A stretch of DNA of 64,000 nt, taken from assembly GCF_014334325.1 (NCBI RefSeq), contig NZ_JACSET010000002.1:1-64000 (forward strand). Reading direction: 5' to 3'. The translations under genes and the position numbers were made by a program. Positions 43,215-51,838 of this stretch are shown here, piece after piece. The notes under the pieces are model-generated. The model did not search any database, was not told the DNA's origin, and saw nothing but the letters and a program-made list of their open reading frames with translations. The stretch comes from Treponema sp. Marseille-Q4130. Its GTDB lineage: Bacteria; Spirochaetota; Spirochaetia; Treponematales; Treponemataceae. The first letter of the stretch is position 1, and each line of letters opens with the position of its first letter.

Positions 43215-43955
43215 TTATTTTCCGCTTCCCGAAGACGATCCGTCGGATTTAATGCCTTTGAGCACTTCGAGGGCACGCTTTCGCACCGCACTCGTATAGT
43301 GATAGTCCGATGCGATTCGCGAAATCTCGTCGACCATCGTGCGTTTGTTTTCCGTACTGCCTGCAAGCTTTTCAAACGCGTCGAGCGCTTCGATCGCCAT
43401 GCTGCTTGTAGGATTCAATACGCGGTTTCGGTGATTTGCAAACGCGATCGCATCGGCGGCTTCGTCGTTTTCGTTTAAGCCCATCTCCCCGAGCGCGCGG
43501 ATCGCGGCGGCCTGTACCATCGGTTCGTTATCCGCGATAGCGATATTGATGAGCGTGTTTTTCGAATGCTCGCCGCCGACTTTTGCGAGGAGCAGGCAGG
43601 CTCGCCGCCGAACATCGGGGTAATTGTTTGAGAGGCGACCGCCCGTTCTCGCCTGCGTCAAAAGACCTTCGCCTGCAAGCTGATCGAGGGCTGCCGCGAC
43701 ATCTTCGGATACGTTGCCGCCTTTGACGATACCTTCGAGATATTCGAGGGCGACGAGCTTGTTGTCGTACGAATCGGATCGGGCGAGGGTCAGCACGACA
43801 GTGCCGTCGATGTCGCTCAAATATTCGTTTTCAACCGACGTTTCGCTTCGTTTCGCGGAATCGTTTTTTTTCTGGACTTGCTGTTCCTGCGCAAAGAGCG
43901 CTGAAGATGCCGCAATCAGTACGGCTGCACAAAACGTAGTTTTATCAAATTTCAT
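43215..43955 (-). CDS. Secreted HEAT-repeat protein
   Basis: 246 residues. Signal peptide with cleavage near LFAQEQ (about residue 22). HEAT-like helices follow (NYPDVRRRACLLLAKVGGEHSKNTLINIAIADN; PMVQAAAIRALGEMG; SAVRKRALEVLKGI), a protein-binding solenoid. The Ser/Gly-rich C-terminus is probably disordered. An AGGAG ribosome site and full promoter precede it. Function unknown; likely a periplasmic scaffold. Confidence 0.8.
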   Translation of the reverse strand: MKFDKTTFCAAVLIAASSALFAQEQQVQKKNDSAKRSETSVENEYLSDIDGTVVLTLARSDSYDNKLVALEYLEGIVKGGNVSEDVAAALDQLAGEGLLTQARTGGRLSNNYPDVRRRACLLLAKVGGEHSKNTLINIAIADNEPMVQAAAIRALGEMGLNENDEAADAIAFANHRNRVLNPTSSMAIEALDAFEKLAGSTENKRTMVDEISRIASDYHYTSAVRKRALEVLKGIKSDGSSSGSGK

Positions 43956-44023
43956 TTGCCCGATCTCCTGTAAAACTTCTGAATAAAGCGACCGCTTCCG
44001 AAAAAGTTTTTAACCTTTGCCCC

Positions 44024-44052
44024 ATTCTATAAAAAAGCAAAAAAAAAATCAA
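44024..44052 (-). promoter_or_regulatory. Promoter of the HEAT-repeat gene with an A/T-tract spacer
   Basis: TTGATT (44052-44047), 17-bp nearly pure-T spacer, TAGAAT (44029-44024). The homopolymer spacer could slip in length, a common route to phase variation. Confidence 0.55.
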
Positions 44053-44069
44053 TGTTCGAATCGGGCTGC

Positions 44070-44660
44070 TCAATCGATCGGCGGAATACGAACGAGCCAC
44101 TTGTCGCCGACTTTATTAAAATAATAATAGATGATATCGGTATCTTTACTCACTTGGACGGCTTTGACGTCCGTCTTCGAATCGTATCTGATTTCATCGA
44201 CTTTGCGCCCCTTCCGCGAGGGAACGAAGATGTACGTAAAATAATCGCGCAGGCTGTTCATACGAAGCCCTTTGACCGGAAGCATCTTCGACGCGCGCTC
44301 AAGGTTTTTAGGATTCGACCAATAGCGGATCGATTCGTCATCGATAAATTTGAGCCACGCTTCATAGCGGCCGCCTGCCATGATGGACGAAAGTTCGTCG
44401 ATGGTCGCCATGATCGCGGCTTTATCGTCTTCAAATGTTTTTTTCGTGATATCGATATTATTGATCGAACGAAGGTATTCTTCGTTTTCGCCGGTCGTCT
44501 TCGCATCCGTTTTTTGTCCGGCGCCCCTCTTTTCCGCCGGCGCTTTTCCGGCCGACGATGAGGACGAATTCCGAGCGGGGCCTGTAGACGCGCACGCCAG
44601 AATTGAGAGCAGAGAAAAAACACAGCCGACAAGGGTCGCAATTCTTTTTATCTTTTTCAT
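44070..44660 (-). CDS. Lipoprotein of unknown function
   Basis: 196 residues. Lipobox LACAS (Cys23) after a hydrophobic N-terminus, a Ser/Ala/Lys-rich linker to about residue 55, then a compact alpha/beta domain (EEYLRSINNIDITKKTFEDDKAAIMATIDELSSIM...) ending YYYFNKVGDKWLVRIPPID, which looks NTF2/DUF4878-like. No catalytic motif is recognised. It follows no gene in operon and has its own promoter with a very short leader. Confidence 0.75.
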   Translation of the reverse strand: MKKIKRIATLVGCVFSLLSILACASTGPARNSSSSSAGKAPAEKRGAGQKTDAKTTGENEEYLRSINNIDITKKTFEDDKAAIMATIDELSSIMAGGRYEAWLKFIDDESIRYWSNPKNLERASKMLPVKGLRMNSLRDYFTYIFVPSRKGRKVDEIRYDSKTDVKAVQVSKDTDIIYYYFNKVGDKWLVRIPPID

Positions 44661-44669
44661 AATGTCCTA

Positions 44670-44698
44670 AATATACAATCGATTGTCCGTTTCGTCAA
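44670..44698 (-). promoter_or_regulatory. Promoter of the lipoprotein gene, very short leader
   Basis: TTGACG (44698-44693), 17-bp spacer, TATATT (44675-44670). Nine bases separate the -10 from ATG 44660; an AGGA lies inside them but would be at or before the predicted transcription start. Confidence 0.65.
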
Positions 44699-44733
44699 AT
44701 GGGAAAAAATATTGACGGTGCCCGCTGTTTTCT

Positions 44734-46476
44734 TTACCGCGCCAAGTTGATGAACTCTTCCTCCATGTTTTTTACATTTCCCTCAGTATAATCGCTGAAG
44801 CGGAACAACAGTTTTTCGACTTTGGCGGTGATAAAGGGTTTGCCTGATTTCAGTTCGTCCGCAGCGATGGCGCCGAACGTCTTTCCCAAATCGTAAAACC
44901 ATACTTCGCCCAAAACCGTGTCGCTCCATTTTGTGCCCTTATACACGCTGTCGATAGAGAGACGGTAGGTGCCCGGAAGCAATATGCAGGGATTTTTGTT
45001 CGCATTGGCAGAGAGCCATCTTGTTTCGCTTTCCCGGTCGTCAAGCCGGAAGCCCGCATATAAGTCGACGAGGTTTAATTTCCGTTTTTCATGCGTTTTG
45101 ACGTTTTCAAGCGTCATCGTTTTTATCCGATTGTTCTTTGTCCACGTCAACTCTTTCCGATCGTGAATATCGGAAAGCACTACGGAATCTTCGACCCACG
45201 ACTCTTGTTTGGACGTATAATTCCGTGTCAAACCGTTGGTCATAAACGGACCGAAGACTGTCGATGTCAGCGTAAACTCGATCCATTCTCCGATACCGTC
45301 GCCTTTTGCGCCCTCGACCCAGCCGTTCAAAAACTCCCCGTCAAAAGAGCATTCGGGTTTGTACGAAGAAGATTTTTCATCGGTGATTTTAAAGCTTCCG
45401 TCGAGAAAAGAGGAAGCGCTGATATTTCGGACAAAGTCTTGCTTTTCGCGGTTTTGCATAAAAGCCCATCCCATTTCATCGCCATACGTGTACCCGGTGA
45501 ATTCAAAATATTCGCGTGCGGTAGGCTTGTAATTCCGCGCTGCAAGGATAGTGCCGCGGTCATCGGAATAACTGCCGAAGCCGAAAAGACTCTTTTGCTC
45601 AAATTGTGCGACGGAATTGTGCACCGTAACCTCGTCATCGGTCAGCAAGACGAAGTTCTTAATGCTCCCTGCCCACGTACCGCCGGTCGAAATGTCGTAA
45701 ACGCTTTTGTAAACCTCTCCGCGTTTGGCACCTTTGTCGGTATCCGTTGCGTAGGTAATATCGACGACGGAGGATGAAGAAGCGGGGAACTCCAGTTCGT
45801 GGTAAAAGTGCAGTTTAAGCGTGATTTCGCCGTTATAAACCGGCTGGCCGCCCCATTTTTCGGGGACTTTCATTTGACTTTCCTGAACGACGCTTGTTTC
45901 GATGCCGACGTGCGTAATCGGAACTTTTTTGCCGTTTAAGAGGATGTTTACACCCTCGTAAACGGTTTTATTTTTATCCTTATGAAAAACGTTTTCACTG
46001 TAGAACTCATCAAGCTGCTTTTTATATTCGGCATAGGGAATAACGCGCAATTTTTTATCGGCTTCCAAAGGATTGACGGGAATTGTTTTGAACGCCCGCC
46101 CTTCGTCTCGTATCGGCTGCGTTTGCCTGCCAAATGCAAGGTTTAAAACCGTCAAATTGTAAAAGGCTCTAAAATCGCTTGTAACGATTTGTGTGCCGTC
46201 AAACTCATACGGAATTGTAATGACGACGGGGAACGCGCACGGCACCTTCCGTTTTTGAGCCGTAAGATTTTTAAAATCGAAAAGCGCGCGCACCGTATGC
46301 CGCTTTTGGTTGACATATAAAAACTCGCTTTCCAATGCGATTTCTTTATTCGGCTCCGTAACGTAAATGTTGCCGTACGACCAATTTTCAAGGTACTTTG
46401 TACCGCCGTCATCGGCAAATCCGACGCCGATCGCGCTTACGGACAGCAGCAGCATTATAATCGTCTTTTTCATCAT
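44734..46476 (-). CDS. Large secreted protein with an NADase-type glycan-binding domain
   Basis: 580 residues. Signal peptide about 1-21 (...IGVGFADDG). The N-terminal ~320 residues form a beta-rich domain I do not recognise. Around residues 355-490 the pattern ASSFLDG...SFDGEFLNGWVEGAKGDGIGEWIEF matches the discoidin-like NADase-type glycan-binding domain found in many spirochaete surface proteins. A GAGG ribosome site precedes the ATG. Possible host- or matrix-binding protein; surface location is inferred, not shown. Confidence 0.72.
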   Translation of the reverse strand: MMKKTIIMLLLSVSAIGVGFADDGGTKYLENWSYGNIYVTEPNKEIALESEFLYVNQKRHTVRALFDFKNLTAQKRKVPCAFPVVITIPYEFDGTQIVTSDFRAFYNLTVLNLAFGRQTQPIRDEGRAFKTIPVNPLEADKKLRVIPYAEYKKQLDEFYSENVFHKDKNKTVYEGVNILLNGKKVPITHVGIETSVVQESQMKVPEKWGGQPVYNGEITLKLHFYHELEFPASSSSVVDITYATDTDKGAKRGEVYKSVYDISTGGTWAGSIKNFVLLTDDEVTVHNSVAQFEQKSLFGFGSYSDDRGTILAARNYKPTAREYFEFTGYTYGDEMGWAFMQNREKQDFVRNISASSFLDGSFKITDEKSSSYKPECSFDGEFLNGWVEGAKGDGIGEWIEFTLTSTVFGPFMTNGLTRNYTSKQESWVEDSVVLSDIHDRKELTWTKNNRIKTMTLENVKTHEKRKLNLVDLYAGFRLDDRESETRWLSANANKNPCILLPGTYRLSIDSVYKGTKWSDTVLGEVWFYDLGKTFGAIAADELKSGKPFITAKVEKLLFRFSDYTEGNVKNMEEEFINLAR

Positions 46477-46540
46477 TTTACCTCATGAGCAGTATAACTC
46501 ATCTGCAAATAAAGCGGCTATAGGGTAATGTGTCTTCGCC

Positions 46541-46569
46541 TTGTACAATTTCCGATCCCGCGTTAATAT
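46541..46569 (+). promoter_or_regulatory. Promoter of coaD; predicts a leaderless mRNA
   Basis: TTGTAC (46541-46546), exact 17-bp spacer, TAATAT (46564-46569), six bases, ATG 46576. No ribosome site is possible within six bases. Confidence 0.65.
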
Positions 46570-46575
46570 GATCGT

Positions 46576-47055
46576 ATGACAACAGCAGTATTTCCGGGTT
46601 CGTTCGATCCGCCGACAAACGGGCATTTAAGCATTATCAAAAGAGCGAGCAAGCTCTTCGATACGGTCGATGTCGTCATTGCGGTAAACTCGAACAAACA
46701 GTACCTCTTTACGGAAGAGGAGCGCTACCGCATGATGAAAGAAATCATCAAGCCGTATGCGAACGTGACGCTCCATCTGTGCAGCGAGCTCGTCGCGCAG
46801 TATGCGAAAAAGACGGGCGCAAATGTGCTGCTGCGCGGCATCCGCAACACGAACGATTTTGCATACGAATTCGATCTGTCGCTCATGAATCATATGCTGA
46901 ACCCCGACATCGAAACGCTGTTCATACCGACGGAGCAGCGCTACGTCATCGTCAAATCGAGTTCGATAAAAGAGTTGGCGCAGTATCACGGAGATATTTC
47001 GTCGATGGTGCCGCCGATCGTCGAAGCGGCGCTGAAAGCGAAATTCCCCGAGTGA
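46576..47055 (+). CDS. coaD: Phosphopantetheine adenylyltransferase
   Basis: Penultimate enzyme of coenzyme A synthesis, 159 residues. FPGSFDPPTNGHLSII (6-21) carries the (H/T)xGH nucleotidyltransferase motif, and YVIVKSSSIKELAQYHGDIS the second KSSS-type motif, here SSSIKE. The length is standard. rpmF, acpP and rnc follow, with a separate promoter. Confidence 0.97.
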   Translation: MTTAVFPGSFDPPTNGHLSIIKRASKLFDTVDVVIAVNSNKQYLFTEEERYRMMKEIIKPYANVTLHLCSELVAQYAKKTGANVLLRGIRNTNDFAYEFDLSLMNHMLNPDIETLFIPTEQRYVIVKSSSIKELAQYHGDISSMVPPIVEAALKAKFPE

Positions 47056-47149
47056 GATGCGAGTCCGCTGCCGTATACACAGATGCCGAACGGAGTGTCC
47101 TCAGCCGTTGCTCCATAAAGCGTGTTCTCGATAAGCGTGTTACGGAGCG

Positions 47150-47177
47150 TTGACTAAAAGCGGAAAAATGTTATAAT
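47150..47177 (+). promoter_or_regulatory. Promoter of rpmF-acpP
   Basis: TTGACT (47150-47155), 16-bp spacer, TATAAT (47172-47177). The leader is about 66 nt and ends in GCGAGG before ATG 47250. The preceding 94 bp after coaD show no feature. Confidence 0.75.
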
Positions 47178-47249
47178 AGATTGACATTAGGCTGGAAACT
47201 GTTGTACTATTGACCGCAGTTATTCAGAAAAAAGCGAGGTTTAAGTATA

Positions 47250-47438
47250 ATGGCAGTACCCAGATCAAAAACTTCAAAAGCCGTGACGAAAAGACGGCAG
47301 GGTGTGAATATGCATCTTGTGGCACCGCAGCTTGTTCCGTGCAACAACTGCGGGAACCTTGTGCAGCCGCATCGTGTTTGTCCGAAATGCGGATTTTACC
47401 GCGGACGTCAGGTAATTACGCCGGAATCAAACGGCTGA
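47250..47438 (+). CDS. rpmF: 50S ribosomal protein L32
   Basis: 62 residues. MAVPRSKTSKAVTKRRQGVN is the classic L32 start, and two CxxC pairs (CNNC, CPKC) form its zinc ribbon. GAGG lies upstream of the ATG. Pairing with acpP and fatty acid/CoA genes is common in bacteria. Confidence 0.97.
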   Translation: MAVPRSKTSKAVTKRRQGVNMHLVAPQLVPCNNCGNLVQPHRVCPKCGFYRGRQVITPESNG

Positions 47439-47454
47439 TGCAGGGAGCGTAAAC

Positions 47455-47697
47455 ATGGACGAATTATTCAGCAAAATCCAGAAACTCATTGCCGAGAAGC
47501 TGGAAATCGATGAAAGCAAAATCACCCTCGATTCTTCTTTCAGAGGGGATCTCGGTGCGGACAGTCTCGATACCTACGAGCTTGTCTACGCGATCGAAGA
47601 AGAATTGGGTGTGAGCATTCCCGATGACAAAGCGAATGAATTCGAAACCGTCCGCGACGCGTACGAATTCATCAAAGCCGAACAGGCAAAAAAATAA
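47455..47697 (+). CDS. acpP: Acyl carrier protein
   Basis: 80 residues, acidic, four-helix. Phosphopantetheine attachment is Ser37 in DLGADSLDTYEL. GGGAG lies 6 nt before the ATG. It follows rpmF by 16 nt, and a strong terminator follows. The co-located coaD supplies the CoA from which the prosthetic group is taken. Confidence 0.97.
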   Translation: MDELFSKIQKLIAEKLEIDESKITLDSSFRGDLGADSLDTYELVYAIEEELGVSIPDDKANEFETVRDAYEFIKAEQAKK

Positions 47698-47722
47698 CGC
47701 AGCCGTTCGGATGTCCTATGAT

Positions 47723-47755
47723 AAAACACAAGCCGTGAACGCTTGTGTTTTTTTT
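47723..47755 (+). terminator. Rho-independent terminator after acpP
   Basis: AAAACACAAGC and GCTTGTGTTTT (11-bp stem, 7-nt loop) continuing into an uninterrupted T-run. Confidence 0.9.
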
Positions 47756-47776
47756 ATGATGTAGGTTTGCAGGCTT

Positions 47777-48526
47777 ATGTACATAAAACGGAAAAACTTT
47801 TCATCCGAACGCAAAAAACAACTCGTTGCCTTTTGTAAGCCGCTCGGCTTACGCTTCCGCGACCTTGCACTTCTCGAACTCGCGTTTCGTCATCGTTCGT
47901 ATTCAAACGAAAGCGACGATAAACATCCCCTGAACAACGAACGCCTCGAGTTTTTGGGCGATTCGGTGCTGGGTCTTGCTGCTGCGGCATATCTGTACGA
48001 AACTTTCGAGGATAATCCCGAAGGGGATTTGGCGCGGATCAAAGCCGTCGTCGTTTCGGAAAAAACGCTCGCACCGATCGCGCTCCGATTCGGCATCGAC
48101 AAAATGCTCGTTTTGGGACACGGGGAGGAGCTGAGCGGCGGCAGACAAAAGCCCGCCATACTCGCGGACTGTATGGAATCGATCATAGGTGCGTACTTTC
48201 TCGATTCGGGGTATGCGGCCGCCGAAAAATACGTGCTTTCGTTTCTCGTCCCTGAAATCGAAAAAGTCCACGACGACCGCGGTTCGAAAGATTATAAAAC
48301 CCTGCTCCAGGAATTGTATCAAAAAAAGACAAAAGAATGTCCTCGCTACGAAACGGTGAGTGTCACCGGCCCCGATCACGATCGAACGTTTTCCGTTGCG
48401 GTGCACCTCGGAGATGCCGCATACGGTCCCGAAAGCGGTAAAAGTAAAAAAGAAGCCGAACAAAAGGCTGCAAAAAAAGCGTATACGGTTCTGACTTTTG
48501 AAACAGACCCTCTGACAGATGCGTAA
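47777..48526 (+). CDS. rnc: Ribonuclease III
   Basis: Double-strand-specific RNase for rRNA and mRNA processing, 249 residues. The catalytic box is NERLEFLGDSVLGL; metal-binding Glu lies in DCMESIIGAYFLDSG. The double-stranded RNA-binding domain fills the C-terminal ~75 residues (DYKTLLQELYQKK...SKKEAEQKAAKKA). It starts 21 nt after the acpP terminator. Confidence 0.96.
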   Translation: MYIKRKNFSSERKKQLVAFCKPLGLRFRDLALLELAFRHRSYSNESDDKHPLNNERLEFLGDSVLGLAAAAYLYETFEDNPEGDLARIKAVVVSEKTLAPIALRFGIDKMLVLGHGEELSGGRQKPAILADCMESIIGAYFLDSGYAAAEKYVLSFLVPEIEKVHDDRGSKDYKTLLQELYQKKTKECPRYETVSVTGPDHDRTFSVAVHLGDAAYGPESGKSKKEAEQKAAKKAYTVLTFETDPLTDA

Positions 48527-48540
48527 ATGTGTGCTATACT
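48512..48540 (+). promoter_or_regulatory. Promoter of the adenylate cyclase gene, inside the 3' end of rnc
   Basis: CTGACA (48512-48517), 17-bp spacer, TATACT (48535-48540) preceded by TGC. Ten bases to ATG 48551 give a leader of about 3 nt. Confidence 0.65.
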
Positions 48541-48550
48541 GAAAGGCAGT

Positions 48551-51391
48551 ATGGCACAGGAAAAGAAAACAAAAAAAAGCTCGTCTTTTTTTACATCACT
48601 CGGTTTTATCGTTCTCATTGCGACTGCCGCCGTTTTTTCGCTGCTCGGTGTTTTCGGTTTTTTTCAAAAACTCGATTACCGTATGTACGACCTTTTGCTC
48701 GGACTGCGAAAAGAGCCGAAACAATCGGAGAGGATTTTATTCGTCAACATCGATGACGACTCGATTCAAGCGCTCGGCGAATGGCCGTGGAGCCGCGACA
48801 TCATCGCCGATTGTCTTTTGCGCATACGCGAGCTCGGGGCGGAAAGCATCGTTTTCGATGTAGAATATCTTTCGCCTTCTCCGCGGGGAGTGGCGCCGAA
48901 CGCCGAAGAAAATATGGATGCGGCGATTTCGGCAGGCAGGAGCGACATCACCGATGTCATCAACGAGCTTTCCGAATCGGTGAGCCGCGGCTTCGTTTCC
49001 CGCGCGGAGCTTCCGGCAGTGACGAAAGATATGATCGCAAATTACATCGAGCCTGCGCTTTCAAATATGCAGGCCGATATCGCATCGAAAATATACCGCG
49101 ATAACGACGATTATTTTGCACGGGCGATTCAATTTTTCGGCAATACATGGCTTACCGTAAATACGCGCGATGTGGCGATCACGCTTTCCGATGAAGAAAG
49201 GACGTACGCGCAAAAACGCATTTTGCTGTCGAACGTCACCGATACCGGCGGTTTTATTTTGCGCGACAATCAGCATACGTCGGACGAACAGTATAACGGA
49301 CAAAAAACGGGATTCGCTCCCGCGCTCCACACGCTTATCGCTCGCGCATCAGGCGCGGGGTTTACGAACGTCGTCATCGACAGCGACGGCACGCGGCGGA
49401 GAATCGAACTGCTCTACGATTACGACGGAAAATACGCGGCTCAGCTTTCGTTTGCCCCGCTCTTGCGTACGCTCGATGCCGAACGTATGGAGCGTACGCG
49501 GAACTCGCTCATCGTATTCAACGCGCTTTTTCCGGGAGAGACGGAAAGAACGACCGTAAAGATACCGCTCGACAGCCGCGGGCGCATGCTTATCAACTGG
49601 CTGCACCGTGAGCAGGGAAAATCGTTTCGAAACGAATCGCTCGTCTTTTTAAAAGATCTCGATTTTATCGAAGAGGCCGTCGTCGCAACGCTCGGCAATA
49701 TACGCGGCAACGAACTGCTTGCTCCCGACGGAAGCGCGCTTGCCTATACGGGTGCTGCGGAAAAATTATTAAAACAATATAAAGCGATCGACGAAAAAAA
49801 GCAGGCGCTGCTTGCCAAGTGCGCAGGTTTCAACGAGGACGGAGAGCTCATCGACGGGATAAGCGCAGGCGAATACGAAAACTATTTTGCCGCGAGGGAA
49901 GCCTTTTACAACGATATCGGTTTGTTTATCGATGCGGGCTATATGAAAACGATCGATGATCGTATGAAAGAACTTTTAAAAGCGGGGCTGCAGCAAGAGC
50001 AAGCCGAGAGTTTTATCGACGTCATGAAAGAGCAATTCGACCTCCTTTCCGACAATTATAAAACCTATCTGCAGTACGTACACGATATGAAAGACGTATA
50101 CCGGGCGTCGTACTGCATCATCGGAAACACCGCATCGAGCACGACCGATCTCGGAACGAACCCCTTTACGCGAAGCTATCCGAATGTCGGCACGCATGCG
50201 AACGTTATGAACACGATTTTGCAGCGAGATTTTATCACGCCGTTGCCGTGGTATTACGGCATGATCGCAGCCTTTGTTTTAATGCTTTTCGTCATGTTTA
50301 TGACGTACGGCAGATCCGATGCGATGCAAAATACCGTAATCGGCATCGCAGTCTTCCTCATCCTGAGCGCCTTTATCCTTTTCATGGTTCTACCCGGTTA
50401 TTATATTCCTGCAGTTATACCCGGACTTTTTACGCTGTTCGTATATATCGCGGGGATTATTTTGCGCTTTGTGCACAGCGACAGGGAAAAGCGATTTTTG
50501 CGCCGCGCGTTTTCGACCTATCTTTCGAAAGACGTCGTCAATGCGATCGTCGAAGATCCCGAAAAACTTTCGCTCGGCGGAGAAGACAAACACATGACCG
50601 CTCTCTTTTCCGACATCAAAGGATTTTCGTCGTTCAGCGAACTCGTCACGCCGACGCAGCTCGTATCGATTTTAAACGAATACCTCGGCTTGCTCAGCGA
50701 TACGATTTTGAACTATAACGGCACGATCGATAAATACATCGGAGACGCGATCGTTTCGTTTTTCGGTGCACCGATCGATTTGCCCGATCATGCATATCGC
50801 GCCTGTGCCGCGGCTGTGCGCATGAAGCAGGCGGAAAAACTGTACAACGAACAGCACCTCGCACATAAGGATATTCCGCGCGAACTCGAAACGCGGATCG
50901 GCATCAACACGGGCAATATGGTCGTCGGAAACATGGGCACGAATATGAAGATGAATTACACGATTATGGGTAACGATGTCAACCTTGCGAGCCGTCTTGA
51001 AGGCGTTAATAAAATCTACAAGTCGTGGATCCTCGTTTCCGAGACGACGTGGAACGAAGCCGATTCGGGCGAACACAAAGGCGAACTCGTTTCCCGCAGG
51101 CTCGACAGAGTGCGCGTCGTCGGAATCAATAAGCCCGTACAGCTGTACAATATACTCGGCTTTAGAAGCGAAATGCCGCAGAACGAACTTGCGTCCCTCG
51201 ATGAATTCCACGAAGCGCTCGACAAATACCTCGCCCGCGATTTTAAAAAAGCGGGGAAGATGTTTATGAACGCGAATAAACTGAACCCTGCCGACGGAGC
51301 GTCTCTCGTGTTCGCCGAACGCTGTAAAGATTACCTCAAACAGGGTATCCCCGACGATTGGGACGGCGTGATGAATATGACGACGAAATAG
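48551..51391 (+). CDS. CHASE2-domain adenylate cyclase (class III)
   Basis: Membrane enzyme making cAMP, about 946 residues. TM1 near 15-40, large extracytoplasmic CHASE2 region (FVNIDDDSIQALGEWPWSRDIIAD...ESIVFDVEYLSP) to ~550, three helices near 560-650, cyclase domain about 690-870. Metal-binding Asp residues are in FSDIKGFS and GDAIVSFFG; Lys in IDKYIGD and Asp in GNDVNLASRLEG favour ATP over GTP. ATG 48551 is chosen since a promoter -10 lies between it and the earlier in-frame ATG 48527. The tail has a TPR-like segment. Homologues exist in other treponemes. Confidence 0.92.
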   Translation: MAQEKKTKKSSSFFTSLGFIVLIATAAVFSLLGVFGFFQKLDYRMYDLLLGLRKEPKQSERILFVNIDDDSIQALGEWPWSRDIIADCLLRIRELGAESIVFDVEYLSPSPRGVAPNAEENMDAAISAGRSDITDVINELSESVSRGFVSRAELPAVTKDMIANYIEPALSNMQADIASKIYRDNDDYFARAIQFFGNTWLTVNTRDVAITLSDEERTYAQKRILLSNVTDTGGFILRDNQHTSDEQYNGQKTGFAPALHTLIARASGAGFTNVVIDSDGTRRRIELLYDYDGKYAAQLSFAPLLRTLDAERMERTRNSLIVFNALFPGETERTTVKIPLDSRGRMLINWLHREQGKSFRNESLVFLKDLDFIEEAVVATLGNIRGNELLAPDGSALAYTGAAEKLLKQYKAIDEKKQALLAKCAGFNEDGELIDGISAGEYENYFAAREAFYNDIGLFIDAGYMKTIDDRMKELLKAGLQQEQAESFIDVMKEQFDLLSDNYKTYLQYVHDMKDVYRASYCIIGNTASSTTDLGTNPFTRSYPNVGTHANVMNTILQRDFITPLPWYYGMIAAFVLMLFVMFMTYGRSDAMQNTVIGIAVFLILSAFILFMVLPGYYIPAVIPGLFTLFVYIAGIILRFVHSDREKRFLRRAFSTYLSKDVVNAIVEDPEKLSLGGEDKHMTALFSDIKGFSSFSELVTPTQLVSILNEYLGLLSDTILNYNGTIDKYIGDAIVSFFGAPIDLPDHAYRACAAAVRMKQAEKLYNEQHLAHKDIPRELETRIGINTGNMVVGNMGTNMKMNYTIMGNDVNLASRLEGVNKIYKSWILVSETTWNEADSGEHKGELVSRRLDRVRVVGINKPVQLYNILGFRSEMPQNELASLDEFHEALDKYLARDFKKAGKMFMNANKLNPADGASLVFAERCKDYLKQGIPDDWDGVMNMTTK

Positions 51392-51453
51392 CGGAAAAAA
51401 ATCCGGCTCGCCCGCTTTCGCGACCTTATCGAAGCGGACGGGCGCATGAGCGC

Positions 51454-51801
51454 TTACGCTTCGATGATAATCGCTTCACTCACCGAATTTTCGATGCGTT
51501 TATTCCGAAAGTAAAGGCATATATCCGTCGTCACCATGATGATGTTCGGAATATAAAACCAAAAGGCGAGGTTGTATTTGTGCTCGAGGAGCTTTGCGCT
51601 TATGCCGCAGATATAGCCGAACGCGATAAAACACATAAACAAAAGGCTTTTGCCCTTTGTCGATTTCGATTTCAGCGAGCGGGCGATCGACATCGGCCAT
51701 GAAAGACCGAAGCATAAAATCATAATCGATTCGAGAATGCTCGCGGGGTAAAATACGCCGCCCTTTAAGATTCCGAGAAATTCAAGTACCTGATGTTCCA
51801 T
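51454..51801 (-). CDS. Small membrane protein, PQ-loop/SemiSWEET-like
   Basis: About 115 residues, with three or four hydrophobic segments. The sequence FGLSWPMSIARSLKSKSTKGKSLLFMCFIAFGYICG resembles a PQ-loop repeat with the Gln changed (WPMS). Role unknown; half-transporter or cargo-receptor functions are known for related folds. Two starts are possible: ATG 51801, and ATG 51813, which crowds the GGAGG site. It is downstream of, and on the opposite strand from, the cyclase. Confidence 0.6.
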   Translation of the reverse strand: MEHQVLEFLGILKGGVFYPASILESIMILCFGLSWPMSIARSLKSKSTKGKSLLFMCFIAFGYICGISAKLLEHKYNLAFWFYIPNIIMVTTDICLYFRNKRIENSVSEAIIIEA

Positions 51802-51838
51802 AGTTTTTATCATTCCTCCCTGTACAAATATATCGTTT

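Noticed and set aside
47178-47249. Riboswitch or other large structured RNA in the rpmF leader
   Set aside because: The leader is only ~66 nt and shows no conserved riboswitch core; a simple leader explains it.
47890-48463. Open frames antisense to rnc
   Set aside because: Rnc has a complete catalytic motif and standard length; the antisense frames have no recognisable start or family.
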